Of a stretch of 20,240 bases of DNA, positions 6,553 to 13,612 are shown piece after piece. The notes below the pieces were generated by a model. It was given only the letters and a program-made list of their open reading frames with translations, was not told the DNA's origin and made no database searches. Made by a program: the position numbers and the translations under genes. The stretch's first letter is position 1, and the number at the start of each line of letters is the position of its first letter. This DNA comes from CAISDA01 sp050258555 (lineage in GTDB: Bacteria; Bacteroidota; Ignavibacteria; UBA10030; UBA8401). The DNA lies in contig JBLMZA010000003.1 in NCBI GenBank assembly GCA_050258555.1, positions 1-20,240 of the forward strand, read 5' to 3'.

Positions 6553-8030
6553 AACATGCATTCCTGTTGTGGACGGCGGCCGTCATGGCTGCCGGCATCT
6601 GGATCTCCTGCGAGCGGCCGACCGAACCGGCCAATCCGAACACGCCGCCGCACACGAAACTGGCCAATGTGCCGATCGAAGGGGATACGGTCTTTCCGCT
6701 GACGACATTGAACTGGACAGGCGGAGACGACGGCGGATTCGTCTCGCGCTACCAGTACCGGTATGTGACATATCATCTGGCAAAGGGACAGAGCACGCTC
6801 TGGCTGCCGTATGATTCCACGGCATGGAAGGACACCACCGCCACATCGGTCACGATCGCCTTCAACTCGAACCAGGAGCTCAACAAGCAGATCTTCTACG
6901 TGCGCGCCATCGACAACGAAGGCGCTCTGGATCCCGCGCCCGTGGCGCGCATCCTCTATACGACCAAGGCGAGTCCGCCCCAGACAACCGTCTTGAATCC
7001 CCTTACCGGGACGTCGGTCTTTGCGCTCGAACAAACAAGCGACTGGTGGCCCGGCGTGACGCTGCAGTTCAAGGCGGTCGACAGAACCGTCCGCGGCCAG
7101 GTGGTCGACTATGCCTGGTCGGCCGACGGCGGACCCTTCCACTGGGTGCAGGACCCGAATGTGACCATCACGCCCGATCATTTCAAGACGCCGCTTGCGG
7201 GCGATCACACGATCAAGGTCATCTCGCGCAACAATACGAACCTCACCGATCCGATCGGAGACTCTGTCGTCGTGAAGTTCCTCGTGCCCACATTCGAGCG
7301 CGATGTGCTCATCATCGACGAGACCGACGAATTCAATCTGCCCTTCATCACGCTCAATGTGCCGGATGCCGATGTGGATGATTTCTATGCGCGCGTCTTT
7401 CCCGGCGCCGCGCAGTGGGACTATAAAGCCAAGGGCGGCATGCCTCCGCGCGATACGCTCGCGCATTACAAGCTCGTCGTCTGGCATGCCGATGACCGGC
7501 CGGTGAGCCTTCCGCACAAGATTTCGGAGGCCAAGAATATCGCCATCTTCTCCGACTACCTGAAAGCCGGCGGCAAGTTCCTCATGAGCGGGTGGGGCAT
7601 CCTCAAATCGTTCGCCTATTACCAGAACTTCCCGTTCACGTTCCTTCCGGGCACGTTCGTCTTCGACTACCTGCACATCCGCACGGTCGACGAGACGGCG
7701 CTTCTTGGCGACTGCATCGGGGGAAGCGGCGTCTCATCGAAGTTCAGCGCCTTCAGAGTCGATTCATCCAAGACGGCGTTCTTCCCCTTCAACGGCATGC
7801 TCGGGCAGGTCAACCTCATCACCGTGCCGGCGGGCTTCACCGAGGGGCTGTATCTCTATGAGAATCTGCCTTCCAGCACGTATGTGAAATACCGCGGGCG
7901 CTATATCGGCCTGCGCTATTACGGCACGACGTATGACGCGGCGGTGCTCGGCTTCCCGCTCTATTTTATCCGCGAGGAGGATGCAAAGAGGATGGCCCAG
8001 GAGATCCTCCAGAGCCTGCGTGTGCGCTGA
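6549..8030 (+). CDS. Lipoprotein with Ig/Fn3-like modules and an alpha/beta C-terminal domain
   Basis: A 493-residue protein. The signal ends in GIWISC, with Cys21 as the likely lipidation site, followed by a Pro/Asn-rich linker. Residues about 35-145 and 150-248 look like two Ig/Fn3-type beta domains (IFYVRAIDNEGALDPAP is typical Fn3/Ig wording). From about 250 (RDVLIIDETDEF) the protein becomes alpha/beta: YKLVVWHADDR, IAIFSDYLKAGGKFLMSGWG. This resembles class I glutamine-amidotransferase-like or ThuA-like folds, which some secreted carbohydrate proteins carry without amidotransferase activity. I see no Cys-His-Glu triad, so catalysis is not supported. A Shine-Dalgarno site, GAGGA (6536-6540), precedes the ATG, which overlaps the previous stop. 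It is likely an accessory binding lipoprotein of the receptor that follows. Confidence 0.78.
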   Translation: MKHAFLLWTAAVMAAGIWISCERPTEPANPNTPPHTKLANVPIEGDTVFPLTTLNWTGGDDGGFVSRYQYRYVTYHLAKGQSTLWLPYDSTAWKDTTATSVTIAFNSNQELNKQIFYVRAIDNEGALDPAPVARILYTTKASPPQTTVLNPLTGTSVFALEQTSDWWPGVTLQFKAVDRTVRGQVVDYAWSADGGPFHWVQDPNVTITPDHFKTPLAGDHTIKVISRNNTNLTDPIGDSVVVKFLVPTFERDVLIIDETDEFNLPFITLNVPDADVDDFYARVFPGAAQWDYKAKGGMPPRDTLAHYKLVVWHADDRPVSLPHKISEAKNIAIFSDYLKAGGKFLMSGWGILKSFAYYQNFPFTFLPGTFVFDYLHIRTVDETALLGDCIGGSGVSSKFSAFRVDSSKTAFFPFNGMLGQVNLITVPAGFTEGLYLYENLPSSTYVKYRGRYIGLRYYGTTYDAAVLGFPLYFIREEDAKRMAQEILQSLRVR

Positions 8031-8092
8031 GCATCCGGGCGCGTTGGGAACAGGAACGTGAACGACATATTTTTACTTTCGATGATACGACA

Positions 8093-10864
8093 ATGAAAAC
8101 ATTCTCTCGAAATCTGTGCACGATGCTCGTTGTGACGGCGCTGGCCGCGGCATGGGCGGTGGCGGGGAATACGGGCAAGATCGCCGGCACGATCCGCGAC
8201 AAGCAGTCGCACGAGCCCCTGATCGGAGCGAACATCATCGTGAAGGGAACGACGATCGGCGCGATTACCGATCCCGACGGCAAATATTTCATCCTGCGCA
8301 TTCCGCCGGGCACGGTGCAGGTGCAGGTGACGATGATGGGCTACCGTTCGGTCACCGTCAACAGCGTCGTAGTGAGAGAGGACCTGACGACCGAAGTCAA
8401 TGCGGAACTCGAGCAGACAACCGTTCAGATGAGCGATGTCGTCGTCACGGCCGAGCAGAAGCTCGTGCAGAAGGATGTGACATCGACACGCCGGACGATC
8501 TCTCAGGAGTCGATCCGCGCGATGCCGGGACTGGAATCGAGCACGGATTTCTTCAAGGTGCAGTCCGGGGCGTTTCTTTCCTCCGCTCCGCAGTATGTGA
8601 AGCTCTCGGACGGCTCGCAGCTCCAGGTGCGCGACGAAAGCCTGAAGGATGTGCACGTGCGCGGCGGCAGGGGCGGGGAGATCCTCTATATGATCGACGG
8701 CATGCCCGTGACCCATCCGCTCTACGGCGGAAGAAGCGTCGTGGATTTGAACGTGGTCGATGTGCAGAGCGTCGAACTGTTGACGGGCGGCTTCTCGGCG
8801 GAATACGGGCAGGCCCAGTCGGGCGTCGTCAATATCAGCACCAGAAGCGGCGGCGACCAGTACAAGGCCGGGATCGAATACAAGACCGACCGTATCAAGG
8901 GGCTGGGCGAAGTCTACGACACCGATTACTCCTCCGTGTATCTGGGCGGACCCGAGCCGATCACACAGCAGATCCTGCCCCTGCTCGGCATCCAGGTGCC
9001 GGGAAAATTGTCCTTCTTCCTCTCGGGCAATCTCTCGATCACGAATACGCCGTATGACAACGGCCGCACGCGCAATAAATTTCCGCTCTTTTTCGGCTGG
9101 AAGATCGATGAGCGGCAGGATAACACGCTGAACCTGAACGGGAAGGTGAACTGGGACTTCACCTCGAACGACAAAGTGATCGTGAGCTATCACGGATCGA
9201 ACAAGCAGTGGAGCAGCTTCGACTGGCTCTGGAAATACAGTCCGGACCGCGTGGCGACCTATTCGCGCGACAACGAGACGGTGAATCTCCAATATAATCA
9301 CGTCATCTCGAACTCGACGTATTTTAATCTCAACGCGGGATATCTGGGCGTCGCCTACAAGGGCTCGCTCGACGGCCGCACGCCGGAGAGCTTCTGGCGC
9401 CAGGACTCGACGGGACGCTACATCACGACGATCACGCAGCCGCAGATCGACCCGCGCACGGGCTTTTTCGACACGCGCGGCTCTCAGAATATCTGGAGGA
9501 ACGACAAGACGCGCTCGTACATCTTCAAGGGCGACTTCACCAGTCAGGTCACATCTGCGCATCTGATCAAGACGGGGATCGAATATCAGTATCATGAACT
9601 CGGGTATATCGACATACAGGACGGAGGCGTGAAGCTCTCGCGCTATGCGCTGGGGCTCGATTCGATCCCGCCGCCGGGGCCCTTCCCGATGTTCGGGCAA
9701 TTGCGCTGGGTCTTCAACGCACGGCCCACGATCGGCAGCGCATACATCCAGGACAAGTTCGAGCTGGAATACATCGTGATCAATGCGGGACTGCGCGTGG
9801 ACTTCATGACACTGGGAAGCACCGTGATGAACCAGAACTGGAAGCAGCGCTGGGAGGAAGCCACGGGACTCAATGCCGACTGGAGCGAGTTCCGCTACAA
9901 GGTCAGCCCCAGGCTCGGCATCTCATTCCCGATTTCCGAGCGCATGGTCATGTTCTTTTCCTACGGCCACTTCACGCAGCTGCCCGAGATGCAGTATTAC
10001 TACCGCGATCCCTACAGCGGCGGCACCACAGGCAACCCGAAGCTCGACTACGAGCAGACCGTGCTGTATGAGTTCGGGCTCACCAGCCAGATCTCGGACT
10101 ATTGGGCGATCGACGTGAAAAGCTACGCGAAGGATATTTCAAAGCAGGTCGGAACGACGCACCTGCTTGCGGCGCTCGGCACGCCGGTCGATCTCTTCGA
10201 CAATAACGGCTATTCGCGCGCCAGGGGGCTCGAGTTCGAGCTCACGAAGTCCTATTCCGATTACATCGCAGGCAAAGTGACATACACGCTGCAATGGACG
10301 AGCGGGTACTCCTCGTCCGCATTCGACGACTACATACGATCCCAGACCGATTTCCCGAACCCGATCCGTGAGCGCGCGCTTTCATGGGATGTGCGCCAGC
10401 AGGTGATCCTGCAGTCGACGCTCTCGGCCACGGAGACCGATGAGCTCAGCCTCTTCGGCGTTCCGCTTCCGAATCTCTGGAGCCTCACGGTGCTCTACCG
10501 CTTCGCCACCGGCACGCCCTATACGCCCGGAGATGCCACGGTCGATCCGGCAGAGTTCCAGCGCCGCGAGAATACCGCCGTCGGCCCTTCGACCAGCTCC
10601 ACCGATCTGAAGTTCGAAAAGGGATTCAACCTCGGCGCGGGCGTCAAGCTTTCGTTCACCGCCGATATCTTCAACGTCTTCGATCAGAAGAACATACAGA
10701 TCGAGTACGGCTTCAACACATGGACGGGCAAGCCGTTCAAATTCGGCGACGTCGAAAATCCGCAGAAGAACTTTTACGATTATTACACGATGCTCTCGAT
10801 CATGGATCCGCGGCAGTTTTCGACCGGCCGCACGACGAAGCTCGGATTCAGAATCGATTTTTAA
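8093..10864 (+). CDS. TonB-dependent outer-membrane receptor with carboxypeptidase-regulatory domain
   Basis: A 923-residue outer-membrane transporter. After a signal peptide (cleavage near AWAVAG), residues about 28-110 form the carboxypeptidase-regulatory-like beta domain (GKIAGTIRDKQSHEPLIGANI, DPDGKYFILRIPPG) found on SusC-type and related receptors. SDVVVTAE with Asp115 matches the TonB-box wording of these proteins. The plug runs to about 255 (VHVRGGRGGEILYMIDGMPV, VELLTGGFSAEYGQAQSGVVNI). The remainder is a 22-strand-type barrel ending in the aromatic beta-signal LGFRIDF. It imports a bulky ligand using the TonB-ExbBD proton-motive system. Two lipoproteins precede it and glycosidases follow, so oligosaccharide import is the best guess. 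No SusD-like gene is adjacent, and it is shorter than most SusC proteins (about 1000 residues), so it may be a single-component or differently partnered receptor. Confidence 0.92.
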   Translation: MKTFSRNLCTMLVVTALAAAWAVAGNTGKIAGTIRDKQSHEPLIGANIIVKGTTIGAITDPDGKYFILRIPPGTVQVQVTMMGYRSVTVNSVVVREDLTTEVNAELEQTTVQMSDVVVTAEQKLVQKDVTSTRRTISQESIRAMPGLESSTDFFKVQSGAFLSSAPQYVKLSDGSQLQVRDESLKDVHVRGGRGGEILYMIDGMPVTHPLYGGRSVVDLNVVDVQSVELLTGGFSAEYGQAQSGVVNISTRSGGDQYKAGIEYKTDRIKGLGEVYDTDYSSVYLGGPEPITQQILPLLGIQVPGKLSFFLSGNLSITNTPYDNGRTRNKFPLFFGWKIDERQDNTLNLNGKVNWDFTSNDKVIVSYHGSNKQWSSFDWLWKYSPDRVATYSRDNETVNLQYNHVISNSTYFNLNAGYLGVAYKGSLDGRTPESFWRQDSTGRYITTITQPQIDPRTGFFDTRGSQNIWRNDKTRSYIFKGDFTSQVTSAHLIKTGIEYQYHELGYIDIQDGGVKLSRYALGLDSIPPPGPFPMFGQLRWVFNARPTIGSAYIQDKFELEYIVINAGLRVDFMTLGSTVMNQNWKQRWEEATGLNADWSEFRYKVSPRLGISFPISERMVMFFSYGHFTQLPEMQYYYRDPYSGGTTGNPKLDYEQTVLYEFGLTSQISDYWAIDVKSYAKDISKQVGTTHLLAALGTPVDLFDNNGYSRARGLEFELTKSYSDYIAGKVTYTLQWTSGYSSSAFDDYIRSQTDFPNPIRERALSWDVRQQVILQSTLSATETDELSLFGVPLPNLWSLTVLYRFATGTPYTPGDATVDPAEFQRRENTAVGPSTSSTDLKFEKGFNLGAGVKLSFTADIFNVFDQKNIQIEYGFNTWTGKPFKFGDVENPQKNFYDYYTMLSIMDPRQFSTGRTTKLGFRIDF

Positions 10865-10875
10865 AACATCTGTTC

Positions 10876-10887
10876 CACACATGTGTG
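10876..10887 (+). repeat. 12-bp perfect palindrome before the Fn3/T9SS gene
   Basis: CACACATGTGTG is a perfect 12-bp palindrome in the 33-bp gap after the receptor gene, ending 10 bases before the ATG at 10898. It could be a weak operator or a start-region hairpin, or chance. Confidence 0.3.
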
Positions 10888-10897
10888 AGTGCATGCT

Positions 10898-12658
10898 ATG
10901 AAGAAACGAATCATCTGTTGCCTGATCGTGTTCGGCGCATTCCTTGTTCCGGCATCCGCCCAGCAGGCGCGTCTCGATTGGAAGCTTCACAATGTCGGCA
11001 AGGTCCGTCAGCTCGTCACCAATATGGGCACGCTCAACAAGGCGGCGACCAATTATCCGGGACTCGTCTTCAGCGAGTTTCCGCCCAATTCGAACGAGGA
11101 GCATCTCTTCCAGGGCGGCATGTGGGTGGGAGGCATCAACCAGCACGGCGACACGCTCGTCTCGGTGGCGCAGGACCATAACATCAACGAATTTTTTCCG
11201 ACGGCCAGCCGCGGCGACACGATCTGGACGGTGGGCCGGGGCGATACCGTGCAGATTCCCTACTGGCCCAACTACGTGGGGCTTTCCGATCAGGATTTCG
11301 TCTGCCGCTATGCGGACGATAATCTGATCAATATCACGAATCACACGCCGCTCAATATCGAAGTGATTCAGACGAGCCATGCCTGGAGTTCGACGCCGGT
11401 CGACGAATTCATTCTTTTCCATTACAAGGTCATTCCGAAGAAGCAGCCCATCCACAAGGCCTACATCGGCTTCTGGATCCATTCGGCCGTCGGTGTGATC
11501 AATACGGCGAACTTCATCGACGAGAACCTGATGTACGACAAGACGCTCCATATGGTCACCGTGCAGGATAACAAGGGAGGAGAAGACGGTACGGCGATCA
11601 GCCCTCTGGTGTGCCGGATCCTCTCGCCGACGAACTCGGGACTTTCCTGGACATTCGGGTACTACGAGCATGAGACGATGCCGAACGACAACGTGGAGGA
11701 GTACCGCGCCATGAGCACCGGTGTGGCCATGGAAGACCGGCTCGATCAGCCTTCGCGCGGACACATCATCTTCGCCTTCGGTCCTTACGAATTGAAAGTC
11801 GGCGACACGATCAATGTGGAAATGGCATTGTGCTTCGGCTACGGCACGAAGGCCGCGCAGAACAATGCGAAGTATCTGGATTTCATGCGCACCAAAGGCT
11901 TCAAGGTCCCCTCGCCGCCGCCCGTGCCCCAGGTGAAGATCTCTCCGCGCTCCAAGGGCATCCATCTGTCATGGCAGCCTCCGAAGGATTCGTCGCAGAA
12001 CCCGGAATTGTACTACGATCCGAATCGGGGCGACGAGTCCACGCGCCCGTTCGAGGGCTACCGCATCTACAAGAGTCCCAAGGGCAAGAACGGTCCCTGG
12101 ACGCTCATGGCGCAGTACGACGTCATCGACGACATCCCGCCCAATACCGGTCTGACGACATACGAGTACGACGAATCGGGACTGTTGAATAATGTGGAAT
12201 ATTATTACGCCGTCACGGCATATTCCAGGCCCGACACCGTGATCAATTTCCCGTCGCAGGAGACGAGCACCTCCTCCACGGCGCTCACGGTGATACCGGG
12301 AACGCTGCCGCCGTCGACCGTCGGGCAGGTGAGCGTGGTGCCGAATCCATACCGCGGCGACATTCCCTATAATTCGTACGAGCCGGCATGGGAAAAGCCC
12401 ACCGGCGCCCGGCAGTGGATGGAGCAGGACCGCAAGATCCAGTTCGTGAATCTGCCGGACCACTGCGAGATCAAGATCTATACGCTCGCCGGCGATCTGG
12501 TCAACACATTGCAGCATGCCGGCACGGGACTCGGCTACGAGAACTGGAATCTCACATCGATGGTCGGGCAGGCGATCTCCAGCGGGCTCTATCTCTATAC
12601 GGTCGAAGACAAGACGAACGGCAAAGTCCAGCAGGGAAAATTTGTCATCATCAAATAG
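10898..12658 (+). CDS. Secreted Fn3 protein with a T9SS-like C-terminal tail
   Basis: A 586-residue protein. The signal peptide ends in PASA before QQ. Residues about 25-335 are a large beta-rich N-terminal region I cannot name (WVGGINQHGDTLVSVAQ, then FILFHYKVIP). About 340-465 is a fibronectin type III domain (IHLSWQPPKDS, FEGYRIYKS, YYYAVTAYS). About 480-586 resembles a T9SS type A sorting domain: VVPNPYRGD, IKIYTLAGDLVNTL, SGLYLYTVED and a final GKFVIIK. This tail differs from the canonical one of the LamG protein in having about 25 extra residues between the NP motif and the first strand. The start ATG at 10898 gives MKKRIICC; a GTG three codons earlier is possible. It lies between the receptor and the PorV-family gene, which suggests export by the Por system and a surface binding or scaffold role. 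Confidence 0.78.
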   Translation: MKKRIICCLIVFGAFLVPASAQQARLDWKLHNVGKVRQLVTNMGTLNKAATNYPGLVFSEFPPNSNEEHLFQGGMWVGGINQHGDTLVSVAQDHNINEFFPTASRGDTIWTVGRGDTVQIPYWPNYVGLSDQDFVCRYADDNLINITNHTPLNIEVIQTSHAWSSTPVDEFILFHYKVIPKKQPIHKAYIGFWIHSAVGVINTANFIDENLMYDKTLHMVTVQDNKGGEDGTAISPLVCRILSPTNSGLSWTFGYYEHETMPNDNVEEYRAMSTGVAMEDRLDQPSRGHIIFAFGPYELKVGDTINVEMALCFGYGTKAAQNNAKYLDFMRTKGFKVPSPPPVPQVKISPRSKGIHLSWQPPKDSSQNPELYYDPNRGDESTRPFEGYRIYKSPKGKNGPWTLMAQYDVIDDIPPNTGLTTYEYDESGLLNNVEYYYAVTAYSRPDTVINFPSQETSTSSTALTVIPGTLPPSTVGQVSVVPNPYRGDIPYNSYEPAWEKPTGARQWMEQDRKIQFVNLPDHCEIKIYTLAGDLVNTLQHAGTGLGYENWNLTSMVGQAISSGLYLYTVEDKTNGKVQQGKFVIIK

Positions 12659-12677
12659 TTTCGTAAGGGTGAACATC

Positions 12678-13598
12678 ATGAGACGCATACTTTTCTGCGT
12701 GATGGCCTTGCTTCCGGCCGTTCTCTGTGCGCAGTATGACCGGCCGGGATCGACCGACGCGCAGTTTTTGAAGATCGGCGTGAGTCCGCGCGGCACGGGT
12801 ATGGGCGACGCCTACATCGCCTCGGTCGAAGGGGCGGAGGCGACCTTTTACAATTCGGCTGCGCTTGCCTGGAAGAAGGGGACGGATCTCGTCTTCAATC
12901 ACACGCGCTGGTTTGCCGGCATCAATCATGAATTCGCCGCCGCATCGATGGATATCGGATCATTCGGCGCCGTGGGCGTCTCGGTGACCGCGCTCTACAC
13001 CGATGAAATGAACGTCACGACGCCGCTGCAGCCCGAAGGCACCGGAGAGACGTTCTATGCGGGCAATTACCGGCTCGGGCTCACCTATTCGCGGTTTCTC
13101 ACCGATCGCGTCTCGATCGGCATCACCGGAAGCGTGCTGCGCATGACGCTCTATAAGGGATACTCGGCCGATGCCGCAGCGATCGATATTGCGGCGCAGT
13201 ACGTGTCGGACTTCCGCGGATTCCGCTTCGCTATGCAGATCGTCAATTTCGGCTCGAACATCCAGTATGTCAACGAATCGTATCCGCTTCCCACCAGCTT
13301 CGTCTTCGGTTTCAGCATGAACGCCCTGGAGTTCGACGATCACACGCTTCTGGCAAGCTTCGCCGCATCGAAGCCGAACGAGGGGCGTCCGCAGGCGCAG
13401 GTCGGATTGGAGTGGCGCTTCCGACGGATGTTCTTCGCCCGCGGCGGCTACCGGATCAATCACAGCGTGGCCGATTACACATTCGGCGGCGGCGTCGCCG
13501 CGCCGGTGATGGGAACGGAATTGAGAGTCGATTACTCGTACAGCAACTTCCTTCTTCTCGGTGCGGTGCACCGCATCGGATTCGGACTGTCCATTTGA
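12678..13598 (+). CDS. PorV/PorQ-family outer-membrane protein
   Basis: A 306-residue beta-barrel protein with a signal peptide ending in AVLCA before QYDRPG. The N-terminal pattern FLKIGVSPRGTGMGDAYIAS followed by ATFYNSAAL is the hallmark of the PorV/PorQ family. PorV is the shuttle that carries T9SS substrates from the translocon to the attachment complex. The strands continue to a C-terminal aromatic/hydrophobic end (GFGLSI). It is clearly shorter than Porphyromonas PorV (about 390 residues), so it is a family member rather than a proven PorV. AAGGG (12665-12669) gives a ribosome site 8 bases before the ATG. Lying directly after a protein with a sorting-like tail, it may serve that cargo or the LamG protein in particular. 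Confidence 0.85.
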   Translation: MRRILFCVMALLPAVLCAQYDRPGSTDAQFLKIGVSPRGTGMGDAYIASVEGAEATFYNSAALAWKKGTDLVFNHTRWFAGINHEFAAASMDIGSFGAVGVSVTALYTDEMNVTTPLQPEGTGETFYAGNYRLGLTYSRFLTDRVSIGITGSVLRMTLYKGYSADAAAIDIAAQYVSDFRGFRFAMQIVNFGSNIQYVNESYPLPTSFVFGFSMNALEFDDHTLLASFAASKPNEGRPQAQVGLEWRFRRMFFARGGYRINHSVADYTFGGGVAAPVMGTELRVDYSYSNFLLLGAVHRIGFGLSI

Positions 13599-13612
13599 GA
13601 ACGCATGGTGTC

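Noticed and set aside
7961..9700. 579-codon - strand open frame opposite the TonB-dependent receptor
   Set aside because: Low-complexity Arg/His-rich translation with no motif, fully overlapping the receptor gene, whose domains are clear. The same holds for the 527-codon - strand frame at 10382-11965.
13412..13612. 67-codon upstream extension of the first glycosidase
   Set aside because: It overlaps the end of the PorV-family gene in another frame and is Arg-rich. The ATG at 13613 starts directly with a signal peptide.
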